Shown here one piece after another: positions 1 through 5,388 of a DNA stretch of 5,539 nucleotides. This stretch comes from DASQPR01 sp035713725 (lineage in GTDB: Bacteria; Actinomycetota; Actinomycetes; Mycobacteriales; Micromonosporaceae). The stretch is from the NCBI GenBank assembly GCA_035713725.1, contig DASTMZ010000181.1, positions 1-5,539 on the forward strand, given 5' to 3'. The notes beneath the pieces are model-generated. The model did not search any database. It was not told the origin of the DNA and saw only the letters and a list, made by a program, of their open reading frames with translations. Both the position numbers and the translations under genes were made by a program. Position 1 is the stretch's first letter, and every line of letters begins with the position of its first letter.

Positions 1-27
1 CTCGCATACGAGCCGGCCCGGCGACAT
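1..27 (-). CDS. Possible start of a further operon gene, cut by the window edge
   Basis: An ATG at 27 on the minus strand lies 4 bp after the stop codon (34-32) of the CDP-alcohol transferase gene. It opens a frame of nine codons (reading MSPGRLVCE) that is still open at the window edge. The spacing is what one expects for the next gene of a tight operon. The upstream sequence has only a weak purine run (AAAG) as a ribosome binding site, and nine residues cannot be assigned to a family, so this may be chance. Confidence 0.2.
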
Positions 28-31
28 GCGA

Positions 32-2215
32 CTACTTTGACGCGGTCGCGGGTGTGCCGCGCGCGGCCGCCGCCTGGTCCGCGCGTGATGTGCGCCGCCA
101 GCCGTTCAAGGCCGCGGTCAGGAACACGCCGCCGATCACGACCGTACCCACCGCGTAGGCGACTTCCGCCCAGCCGAGCGCCGTCGTCACCGCGATGATC
201 ACTACTCGGATGTCCCAGCCGCGCAACAGTCCGATGCCGGCGACCGGGGTTTCCGGCTTTTCGATCCGCGCGACGAGGTCGTAGTGATACATGACGAGCA
301 CGAACAGCAGACTGAACACGAGCCAGAGCGGCACGCCGCCGAGGATGCCCGCGGTCACGATGAAGACGTACTCGACGGCACGCAGCCCGGCAGCCGTGAG
401 CCAGTCGAGTGGACCGTCGTGTGGACTGTCGGCCGCCGTCGCGCCGAAGAGCGCCAGTACGCCGAGCGGCAGCACAACCCAGCGCGCTGCCACGTCGCCA
501 CCGATCGCGAAGCCGAGCGTGACGAGCGTGCAGACGAGTCCGGGCAGGACGGCAACCAGCGGTGACATGGCGGCACCGGCACTCGCGCGGCCGATCAGTC
601 GCGCGATGAAGCCGTCGTCGCGCTGATATCCAATGTTGTAGTGCGGCATCACGACCACGCGCATGGCCAGTGCCCGCAGCGTACGGCCGGCCAGCACGTA
701 CGCGAACGCGAGCCCGATCGCGATCAGCAGCGCGATGAACATCACGCGCGGACCACCGATCGAGATCGCGATCGCCATCAGCAGCCAGCGGTCGCCGATC
801 GGCATCACGACGGAGCGCTTGAACCAATACGCTGGCGAGCGGTAGTGCCCATGTGCGGTGGCCGACAACTGGCCGAGCTTCGCGCCCACCGCGGCCGCGC
901 CGGAATGCCCTTCGGACGTCGCGGTGCCCTCGCCGCCGGCCTCTGCCGCGCCGCCTCCGCCGGCCGCCCGCAACCCGAGCGCATCGCGTGGCGAGCCTAA
1001 TGGCACGACCGGCAGGGCGCGCGTCGCGGTGTCCTGCAGCGCGCCGTACCACGTGTCGACCATGTGCCGTACGGTCTGCACCACCATCGCGGTGATGGCG
1101 AGCCCCCAGACCGCGGGCTCGTGCAGCCGTACCCCGCCGATCGCGGCACCGGCGAACACGAGATATTCCTTACCGCGGTCGGCAATCATGTCGAGCCAGC
1201 CGCCGTACCGGCTGAAGTTGCCGGTGTATCGCGCGAGCGAGCCGTCACTGCAATCGAGGATGAAGCTCGCGTAGAGGACCACCGCACCGGGAATCCACAG
1301 CCACCGCACGCCGATCGCGAACAGCAGGGCGGCGAGCACCCCGACGCCCACCGACATCCAGGTCACCTGCGTCGGCGTGATGCCCCGCCGGGCGAAGAAC
1401 TTCACCAACCTAGGCGTGTACGAGTGCACCAGGTACGTAGCGAAGAACTCGTCGTCCTCCTTGACACCCATCCGCAGCGCGGCCGCGTCCTCGTCGACGC
1501 GAGCGAGCGCTACCTCGGTCGCACCGGCCGCGTCGACCGAGTCGATCCGGTGGCAGACGTAGACGCGCGGGTTCACTGCCGCGACGTCGACACCGGTCCG
1601 TACCAGGCCGAGCAGCATGAGCCCGACGGCGCCGTACTCGCCGGCATCGGCGTCAAGATCGCGACCGCTGTCGATGGCCTCGGTGCGCAGCGCGGAGCAG
1701 GTGTCGTAGAGACGTTGCCGGTCGGCGGCGCTGACGCGAAGCAGCGCGCGGAACATCGCGTTCGGTCGCGTGACGACGCGCTGGTGCGTGCCGACCGAGA
1801 CCACCATGTTCCGCTCGCGCATGACCGGTTCGCCGTACGCGCCGAACCGTACGTTTTTTGCGGCCTGGACGGCGGCGGAGGTCCGGGTGGCGCGCGGCCC
1901 GGCGAACGACGTCAGTGCGCCGGTGTGCGCAACGAGGTCCGCGGCGGCGAGGACGACGGCGCCGTCGGTGCCGGCGACCGCCGCTCCGATGACCGCGAGA
2001 TCGTTCGCGACATCTTCGCTTTCCACCGCGCTCAGGCCACCGACGCGCAGTCGGTCTGCCCAGCCGGGTCGCGTGATGACGGTGATGTTCACGCTCTCCA
2101 CTAGGCGCAGCTGGTCGGCAAGGCGCTCAACCGCCGGCACGCCGTTGATCGGCAACAGCGCGGTGGGCGTGCCGTCCGGTGTCGCCTGCGTCGCGAACAG
2201 GAGGACGCGCGTCAC
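32..2215 (-). CDS. CDP-alcohol phosphatidyltransferase-family membrane protein with degenerate N-terminal nucleotidyltransferase-like domain
   Basis: This is a 727-residue integral membrane protein. The CDP-alcohol phosphotransferase core spans about residues 265-515 and carries the complete family signature D-x2-D-G-x2-A-R-x8-G-x3-D-x3-D, with Asp321, Asp324, Gly325, Ala328, Arg329, Gly338, Asp342 and Asp346. These acidic residues bind the divalent metals and the CDP moiety in the family, so the core looks active. Residues 1-230 resemble a nucleotidyltransferase fold (TALLPINGVPAVERL near 18-32) but lack the Gly-rich loop and the Pro-Lys motif. A Gly/Ala/Ser/Thr-rich hydrophilic stretch (about 405-455) interrupts the core between membrane helices. 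From about 550 to 705 there are some five more hydrophobic segments, possibly the domain I recall as DUF5941 (name from memory). The GTG start overlaps the upstream stop as GTGA, and GGTGA lies 6 nt before it. The substrate is unknown. Candidates are phospholipid, inositol-phosphate or glycerol-phosphate head-group transfer. Confidence 0.9.
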   Translation of the reverse strand: MTRVLLFATQATPDGTPTALLPINGVPAVERLADQLRLVESVNITVITRPGWADRLRVGGLSAVESEDVANDLAVIGAAVAGTDGAVVLAAADLVAHTGALTSFAGPRATRTSAAVQAAKNVRFGAYGEPVMRERNMVVSVGTHQRVVTRPNAMFRALLRVSAADRQRLYDTCSALRTEAIDSGRDLDADAGEYGAVGLMLLGLVRTGVDVAAVNPRVYVCHRIDSVDAAGATEVALARVDEDAAALRMGVKEDDEFFATYLVHSYTPRLVKFFARRGITPTQVTWMSVGVGVLAALLFAIGVRWLWIPGAVVLYASFILDCSDGSLARYTGNFSRYGGWLDMIADRGKEYLVFAGAAIGGVRLHEPAVWGLAITAMVVQTVRHMVDTWYGALQDTATRALPVVPLGSPRDALGLRAAGGGGAAEAGGEGTATSEGHSGAAAVGAKLGQLSATAHGHYRSPAYWFKRSVVMPIGDRWLLMAIAISIGGPRVMFIALLIAIGLAFAYVLAGRTLRALAMRVVVMPHYNIGYQRDDGFIARLIGRASAGAAMSPLVAVLPGLVCTLVTLGFAIGGDVAARWVVLPLGVLALFGATAADSPHDGPLDWLTAAGLRAVEYVFIVTAGILGGVPLWLVFSLLFVLVMYHYDLVARIEKPETPVAGIGLLRGWDIRVVIIAVTTALGWAEVAYAVGTVVIGGVFLTAALNGWRRTSRADQAAAARGTPATASK

Positions 2216-3291
2216 GGTGTATCACCGACCGCATCGACGAACTCCTCGACGGCGGTGACGACGGCGGCGGGGTCGAGCGCCAGATGCTCAAGGATCGTGT
2301 AGCGACCCGGTCGGGTGGCCGGCGCGAATGCCACCACGTCCGCGAATTCCGTGGCGGTCAGGCCGATGTCCGCCGGCAGGCGCGGCACACCGTGCCGTTC
2401 GAGCGCCGATGACATGCGGTGGAATGTCGGGCCGTGGGCCGTGTCGAGGCGCGCCCGCAAGAACATGGCGAACAGTGCGCCGAGGCCGGCGGAGACGCCG
2501 TGGCTCGCCGCGTCCGGGTGCTTTGCCGTCAGCGCATGCGTGATCTCGTGGCACGCACCGCTGCACGGCCGGCTTGATCCGGCGACCGCCATCGCGACGC
2601 CGCCGAGCACCAGCGATCGCGCCAGTGTCGCGAGGAAGTCGACGTCCGTGATCGTGCCCGGATGGTCGAGCACCGCCTCGGCGCCGGTGCGCGCAAGCGA
2701 CAGCGCGAGGCCGTCGATCGGTTCGCCGGTGATCGCGTGGCTTAACTCCCAATCCGCGCACGCGGACAAGTTCGACAGCTCGTCTCCGATGCCGGACCTG
2801 ATCTGGTACGCCGGGCTGCGCGCCACGATGTCCAAGTCGACGACGACCGCGATCGGGATGTGTACGCCATAGGACGGGTACCCGCCGAGGTGGGCAAGCG
2901 TGCTCACCGGCGACGCGAGGCCATCGTGCGCGAGACTCGTCGCGACCGCGACCATTGACATGCCGCGCTGGCTCGCCGCGTATTTCACCGTGTCGATGAT
3001 CTTCCCGCCGCCCACGCCGACGACCGCGTCGTATTCGGGTGCCTTCAGCCGTTCGGCGAGCGCGATCGCGGAGTCGTATGTGCCGGCGTCGATCGACAAC
3101 AGATCCGCGGCCGGCAGTGACTTCGAGACCTGGTCGACGAGGTCCGGCCCGATGCCCGTACCGAGCACGGCGGCGACCCGGCCACGGCCGGAGATGCGGC
3201 CGTCGGCAACGACTGCGTCGAGCCGGCCGAGCGCACCACGGGAGATCTCGATGGTCAGCGGCGTCATGATCGTACGGGCTAGCAGCGGCAT
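2212..3291 (-). CDS. Glycerol-1-phosphate dehydrogenase (EgsA/AraM)-like, iron-containing alcohol dehydrogenase fold
   Basis: A 359-residue cytosolic NAD(P)-dependent oxidoreductase of the dehydroquinate synthase/Fe-ADH superfamily. The dinucleotide-binding motif GVGGGKIIDTVKY lies at 92-104 (Gly94-96, Asp100, Lys103). The stretch TSLAHDGLASP (118-128), GIGDELSN with Asp170, SSRPCSGACHEITHAL (239-254) with His248, and SHGV with His264 match archaeal glycerol-1-phosphate dehydrogenase and Bacillus AraM. In those enzymes the Asp/His/His set holds Zn or Ni, and they reduce dihydroxyacetone phosphate to sn-glycerol-1-phosphate. All three ligands are present, so it is probably active. The substrate is inferred from family only; a related phosphorylated or phosphonate aldehyde/ketone is possible. 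The start at 3291 is chosen because GGGAG lies 5 nt upstream; it overlaps the cytidylyltransferase stop by 13 bp. The alternative ATG at 3267 has no ribosome binding site. The frame is open far upstream (to 4059), but that part only shadows the preceding gene. Confidence 0.9.
   Translation of the reverse strand: MPLLARTIMTPLTIEISRGALGRLDAVVADGRISGRGRVAAVLGTGIGPDLVDQVSKSLPAADLLSIDAGTYDSAIALAERLKAPEYDAVVGVGGGKIIDTVKYAASQRGMSMVAVATSLAHDGLASPVSTLAHLGGYPSYGVHIPIAVVVDLDIVARSPAYQIRSGIGDELSNLSACADWELSHAITGEPIDGLALSLARTGAEAVLDHPGTITDVDFLATLARSLVLGGVAMAVAGSSRPCSGACHEITHALTAKHPDAASHGVSAGLGALFAMFLRARLDTAHGPTFHRMSSALERHGVPRLPADIGLTATEFADVVAFAPATRPGRYTILEHLALDPAAVVTAVEEFVDAVGDTP
2222..2226 (-). promoter_or_regulatory. 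Ribosome binding site of the CDP-alcohol transferase gene
   Basis: GGTGA on the minus strand lies 6 nt before the GTG at 2215 and inside the end of the dehydrogenase gene. With the GTGA stop/start overlap it supports this start and suggests translational coupling. Confidence 0.5.
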
Positions 3292-4022
3292 GCCAGCTCC
3301 CGTGCACGGGCCAGGTCGGCGTGATCGTCGACCTCTACCCACTCGAGCGGCGGCAACGGCGCGACCGCGACCGGCACGCCTTGATCGGCCAGCAGTTGGT
3401 AGCCGTCCTCGTAATAGAGGTTCGGGTCGCGTTGCCACGTCTCGCGCAGTGCCGCCGCGAGGTCGTCCGCGACGTCGGCACCGATGAGCGTGGCACCGAT
3501 GTATTCGCCGCGCGCGTCGGCGATCGCCATCTGCTTGGTGATCCGCTGCACCGTCTGCTCGTCGGTCAGCGTGACCTTCATCGCCTCGTCGGTCAGCGGC
3601 TTCGTCACGTCGATCGCGAGCACCAGGTCGCCGCGATGACCGGCGCCGTTCTGGCTCGCCAGCAACGTCTGCTCGACGTCGACGGGATGGACGGTGTCGC
3701 CGTTGACGAGCACGGCGCCGTCGGCGTACGCGTCCCGTGCCAGCCACAACGAGTAGGCGTTGTTGCGGTCGTACCGGTCGTTCGTGATGATCTCGATCGA
3801 CACCCCGTGTCGCGCCTCGAGATCGGGCACCCGGTCGACCACCTCGCCAGCGGCGTAGCCGGCGACGACCGCCACATCGGTGATGTCCACCTTGGCGAGA
3901 TTCCGCAAGATCACGTCGAGGATGGTCAGGTCGCCATCGACGGTCAGCAACGTCTTGGGCAGTGCGTCGGTCTCCGGCCGTAGGCGGGCCCCCTGCCCGG
4001 CGGCGAGCACGAGTCCGATCAC
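3279..4022 (-). CDS. LicC-like phospho-alcohol cytidylyltransferase (NTP_transferase family)
   Basis: A 247-residue cytosolic nucleotidyltransferase predicted to couple a phosphorylated alcohol to CTP (or a sugar phosphate to an NTP), releasing pyrophosphate. Residues 5-16 (VLAAGQGARLRP) are the nucleotide-binding loop, Pro22-Lys23 (LPKTLL) the conserved lysine motif, and NGD at 107-109 supplies the metal-binding Asp. NDRYDRNNAYSLWLAR (81-96), GEYIGATLIG (172-181), YYEDGYQLL and the C-terminal EWVEVDDHADL resemble choline-phosphate cytidylyltransferase LicC and inositol-1-phosphate cytidylyltransferases. CTP and a polyol phosphate are therefore likelier than a classic sugar nucleotide, but this is inference. 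The start is the GTG at 4022, preceded by GGGAG at 6 nt. The frame is open to 4214, but the extra 64 codons encode an Arg/Pro-rich repeat unlike the family, and translation from 4022 begins right at the conserved first strand. It is the first gene of the operon. The C-terminus ends oddly with Cys-Arg-Cys. Confidence 0.9.
   Translation of the reverse strand: MIGLVLAAGQGARLRPETDALPKTLLTVDGDLTILDVILRNLAKVDITDVAVVAGYAAGEVVDRVPDLEARHGVSIEIITNDRYDRNNAYSLWLARDAYADGAVLVNGDTVHPVDVEQTLLASQNGAGHRGDLVLAIDVTKPLTDEAMKVTLTDEQTVQRITKQMAIADARGEYIGATLIGADVADDLAAALRETWQRDPNLYYEDGYQLLADQGVPVAVAPLPPLEWVEVDDHADLARARELACRC
3297..3301 (-). promoter_or_regulatory. Ribosome binding site deciding the dehydrogenase start
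   Basis: GGGAG on the minus strand lies 5 nt before the ATG at 3291, inside the 3' end of the cytidylyltransferase gene. It favours the 3291 start over the ATG at 3267, which follows the upstream stop but has no purine-rich element. Confidence 0.55.
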
Positions 4023-4028
4023 CGTACG

Positions 4029-4033
4029 CTCCC
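4029..4033 (-). promoter_or_regulatory. Ribosome binding site deciding the cytidylyltransferase start
   Basis: GGGAG on the minus strand lies 6 nt before the GTG at 4022. The same GGGAGC element precedes the dehydrogenase gene. It supports the short 247-residue form over a longer upstream reading. Confidence 0.6.
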
Positions 4034-4085
4034 AATCTGATGCCGATGGTCGGTGCCACCGGTCGTGGCGGTCCAGGCTATCGGG

Positions 4086-4148
4086 CGTCGGCACGGCACG
4101 GCACGTCGGCACGGCACGATGACCGGCAGGTACGACACGATGACCGGC
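4086..4148. repeat. Two pairs of short direct repeats in the operon leader
   Basis: CGTCGGCACGGCACG occurs at 4086-4100 and again at 4104-4118 (18-bp period). CACGATGACCGGC occurs at 4115-4127 and at 4136-4148 (21-bp period). The copies are exact. They lie 65-130 bp upstream of the cytidylyltransferase GTG, in the probable promoter or leader of the minus-strand operon. They could be tandem operator sites or slippage-derived low-complexity DNA; nothing in the sequence decides between these. Confidence 0.7.
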
Positions 4149-4240
4149 CGTAGCACCGGGTGGCCGGGCCGCGACGACTCGATGGGGTGAACCAACCGTC
4201 TTGCAGGACCTCACCTTAGGCGTTCCGGCCAGTGAGCCGC

Positions 4241-5239
4241 ATGGCTGACCTGCCGAACGACCTGCGTACGGCGCTCGAACAGCGGCTCGCCGAGCACCCC
4301 GCAGCGGCGCTGCGGGCGGCGGTGACGACGCTGATGACCGCGTACCGGTCGGGCGGCACGCCGGCTAGTCCGATCCTGAACCGCTCGGTCGAGGTGGCCG
4401 CGTACGCCGCCTACCGGATGCCGGCCACGTACGCGGCGGTGCGCTCGGTGTTCGGCGCGCTGCCGATGCTGGCGCCCGCGAGCCTCGTCGACGTCGGCGG
4501 CGGAACCGGCGCGGCGGCGTGGGCAGCCATCGCGGCCTACCCGTCGATCACCGCGATCACCGTGCTGGATCGGGTTGACGGCGCGTTGCGATTCGGCGCG
4601 GACCTCGCGCGTTCCGCGACCTCGACGGCGTTGCGCAACGCGACGTGGCAGCGCGCCATGCTACCGGCCGGGTTCCCGCCGGCGGACCTTGTGACAATGT
4701 CGTACCTACTGGGGGAACTCGACGGCGCCGACCGGCAAGCATTGGTCGACCGCGCTGCCGCGGCGGGTGGCGCGGTGGTCATAGTCGAGCCGGGTACGCC
4801 GGCCGGATATGCCCGCATCCTCGCCGCCCGGGACCGGCTCTTGGCACTCGGTCACGTTGTCGTCGCGCCGTGCCCGCATCAGGTGGCGTGTCCGCTCGGC
4901 GGTCCGCTCGGTGCCGGCGACTGGTGCCATTTCGGTGCGCGCGTCAACCGAACCGCGTTGCACCGGCGCGTCAAGGGCGCGGATCTGCCGTACGAGGATG
5001 AGAAGTTCGCGTACGTCGCCACCGCCCCGGCACCGGCGGCGACCATCGACGCGAACCCCGAGGCGCGGGTGATCCGCCGTCCGGCACAGCGGAAGGGTCT
5101 CGTCGCGCTGCGGCTCTGCCGGCCGGATGGGACAGCCGCGGATCGTACGGTCACGAAGCGTGACGCCGAGCTCTACCGTCGCGCCCGCGACACCTCATGG
5201 GGCGACGCATTTCCGGCCGATCCGGCCAACGGTCGGTGA
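4241..5239 (+). CDS. Rsm22/METTL17-family (small ribosomal subunit) methyltransferase-like protein
   Basis: A 332-residue SAM-dependent methyltransferase-fold protein of the Rsm22 family, linked in mitochondria to assembly of the small ribosomal subunit. Motif I is LVDVGGGTG at 82-90, followed by the acidic Asp110 (TVLD) and the SYLLGEL segment at 154-160. The family hallmark CPHQVACPL...DWCHF gives Cys211, Cys217 and Cys229, with Cys293 (RLCRPDG) further on. YEDEKFAYV at 251-259 is also typical. Mitochondrial METTL17 binds a [4Fe-4S] cluster through four cysteines in this arrangement, so this protein probably does too. The bacterial substrate is not established. It is transcribed divergently from the lipid-type operon. 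The ATG at 4241 is preferred, with GTGAG 4 nt before it; a GTG at 4232 in the same frame would add three residues, and a leaderless start is possible. It ends shortly before a tandem repeat and a hairpin. Confidence 0.88.
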   Translation: MADLPNDLRTALEQRLAEHPAAALRAAVTTLMTAYRSGGTPASPILNRSVEVAAYAAYRMPATYAAVRSVFGALPMLAPASLVDVGGGTGAAAWAAIAAYPSITAITVLDRVDGALRFGADLARSATSTALRNATWQRAMLPAGFPPADLVTMSYLLGELDGADRQALVDRAAAAGGAVVIVEPGTPAGYARILAARDRLLALGHVVVAPCPHQVACPLGGPLGAGDWCHFGARVNRTALHRRVKGADLPYEDEKFAYVATAPAPAATIDANPEARVIRRPAQRKGLVALRLCRPDGTAADRTVTKRDAELYRRARDTSWGDAFPADPANGR

Positions 5240-5300
5240 TCAGCCAGGTCAGGCCGGTCAGCCCGGTCAGCCCGGTCAGCCCGAATCAGGCCGGTCAGCC
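5238..5300. repeat. Tandem 9-bp repeat, consensus GGTCAGCCC, after the rsm22-family gene
   Basis: The TCAG core recurs at 9-bp spacing. Units begin at 5238 (GATCAG), 5247, 5256, 5265 and 5274 (each GGTCAG), then a diverged unit about 5284 (AATCAG, shifted 1 bp) and a last one at 5293. It overlaps the stop codon of the upstream gene by two bases and lies before the hairpin at 5307. It is probably a minisatellite-like array created by replication slippage. An effect on mRNA 3' stability is possible but unproven. Confidence 0.85.
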
Positions 5301-5306
5301 GGGTCG

Positions 5307-5336
5307 GTGCGGCCCGGCCGTTCGCTGGGTCCGCAC
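5307..5336 (+). terminator. Candidate terminator hairpin of the rsm22-family gene
   Basis: GTGCGG (5307-5312) pairs with CCGCAC (5331-5336), and CCC (5313-5315) pairs with GGG (5327-5329), with one unpaired T at 5330 and an 11-nt loop. It begins 67 bp after the stop at 5239. There is no T-tract, which is common for actinobacterial terminators, so function is inferred from position and stability. Confidence 0.45.
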
Positions 5337-5340
5337 ACGG

Positions 5341-5374
5341 CGAGGCCCCGACACCTTTCGGAGCCGGGGCCTCG
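5341..5374 (-). terminator. Strong terminator hairpin of the cold-shock gene, possibly bidirectional
   Basis: A perfect 10-bp inverted repeat, CGAGGCCCCG / CGGGGCCTCG, has a 14-nt interior. On the minus strand that interior continues as GCTCC-GAAA-GGTGT, pairing with one T-T mismatch and one G-T wobble and closed by a GAAA (GNRA) tetraloop. It begins 14 bp after the cold-shock stop codon and also faces the convergent rsm22-family gene. There is no downstream T-run. The GNRA loop in the minus-sense RNA favours the cold-shock gene as the main user. Confidence 0.75.
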
Positions 5375-5388
5375 GTCGTGCCACGTTG

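Larger units (their letters stand above)
4023..4240. other. Divergent intergenic region between the lipid-type operon and the rsm22-family gene
   Basis: About 210 bp must contain the promoters for both directions. I see no convincing -35/-10 pair. The best single element is TAAGGT on the minus strand (4218-4213), which fits the actinobacterial TAnnnT -10 pattern, but no matching -35 lies 16-18 nt upstream; it would give a leader of roughly 180 nt before the GTG at 4022. On the plus strand nothing better than TTGCAG at 4201-4206 was seen, without a -10. The region also holds the direct repeats listed separately. Confidence 0.4.

Noticed and set aside
711..800. Clustered GATCGCGATC-like words resembling a repeat array
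   Set aside because: They have no constant spacing and lie in codons for Ile-Ala-Ile and Ala-Ile-Gly in membrane helices, so coding bias explains them.
1064..2104. 346-codon open frame on the plus strand opposite the CDP-alcohol transferase
   Set aside because: It is a high-GC antisense shadow: Arg/His/Asp-rich, no recognisable motifs and no start context, while the minus-strand frame carries an intact enzyme signature.
2288..3307. 339-codon minus-strand frame overlapping the dehydrogenase
   Set aside because: It is an Arg-rich out-of-frame translation of the dehydrogenase gene without motifs.
3321..3983. 220-codon open frame on the plus strand opposite the cytidylyltransferase
   Set aside because: Composition is typical of an antisense shadow (Val/Asp/Arg/His-rich), with no domain features.
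32..4022. Phosphonate biosynthesis cluster interpretation
   Set aside because: Related dehydrogenases and cytidylyltransferases occur in such clusters, but no PEP mutase or phosphonopyruvate decarboxylase is present in the window and the dehydrogenase motifs fit glycerol-1-phosphate dehydrogenase better.
3292..4059. 256-codon upstream extension of the dehydrogenase reading frame
   Set aside because: It overlaps the well-supported cytidylyltransferase in another frame, its translation is Arg/Gly-rich without family motifs, and GGGAG places the start at 3291.
4201..4206. TTGCAG as a -35 element for the rsm22-family gene
   Set aside because: No TAnnnT-type -10 occurs at the required distance downstream.
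4023..4214. 64-residue N-terminal extension of the cytidylyltransferase
   Set aside because: The family begins at the first strand (IGLVLAAG), GGGAG lies 6 nt before the GTG at 4022, and the extension is low-complexity Arg/Pro/Val repeat.
4210..4230. GGAAC on the minus strand as an ECF sigma factor -35 site
   Set aside because: No GTT- or GTC-type -10 partner is found at the usual 16-18 nt spacing.
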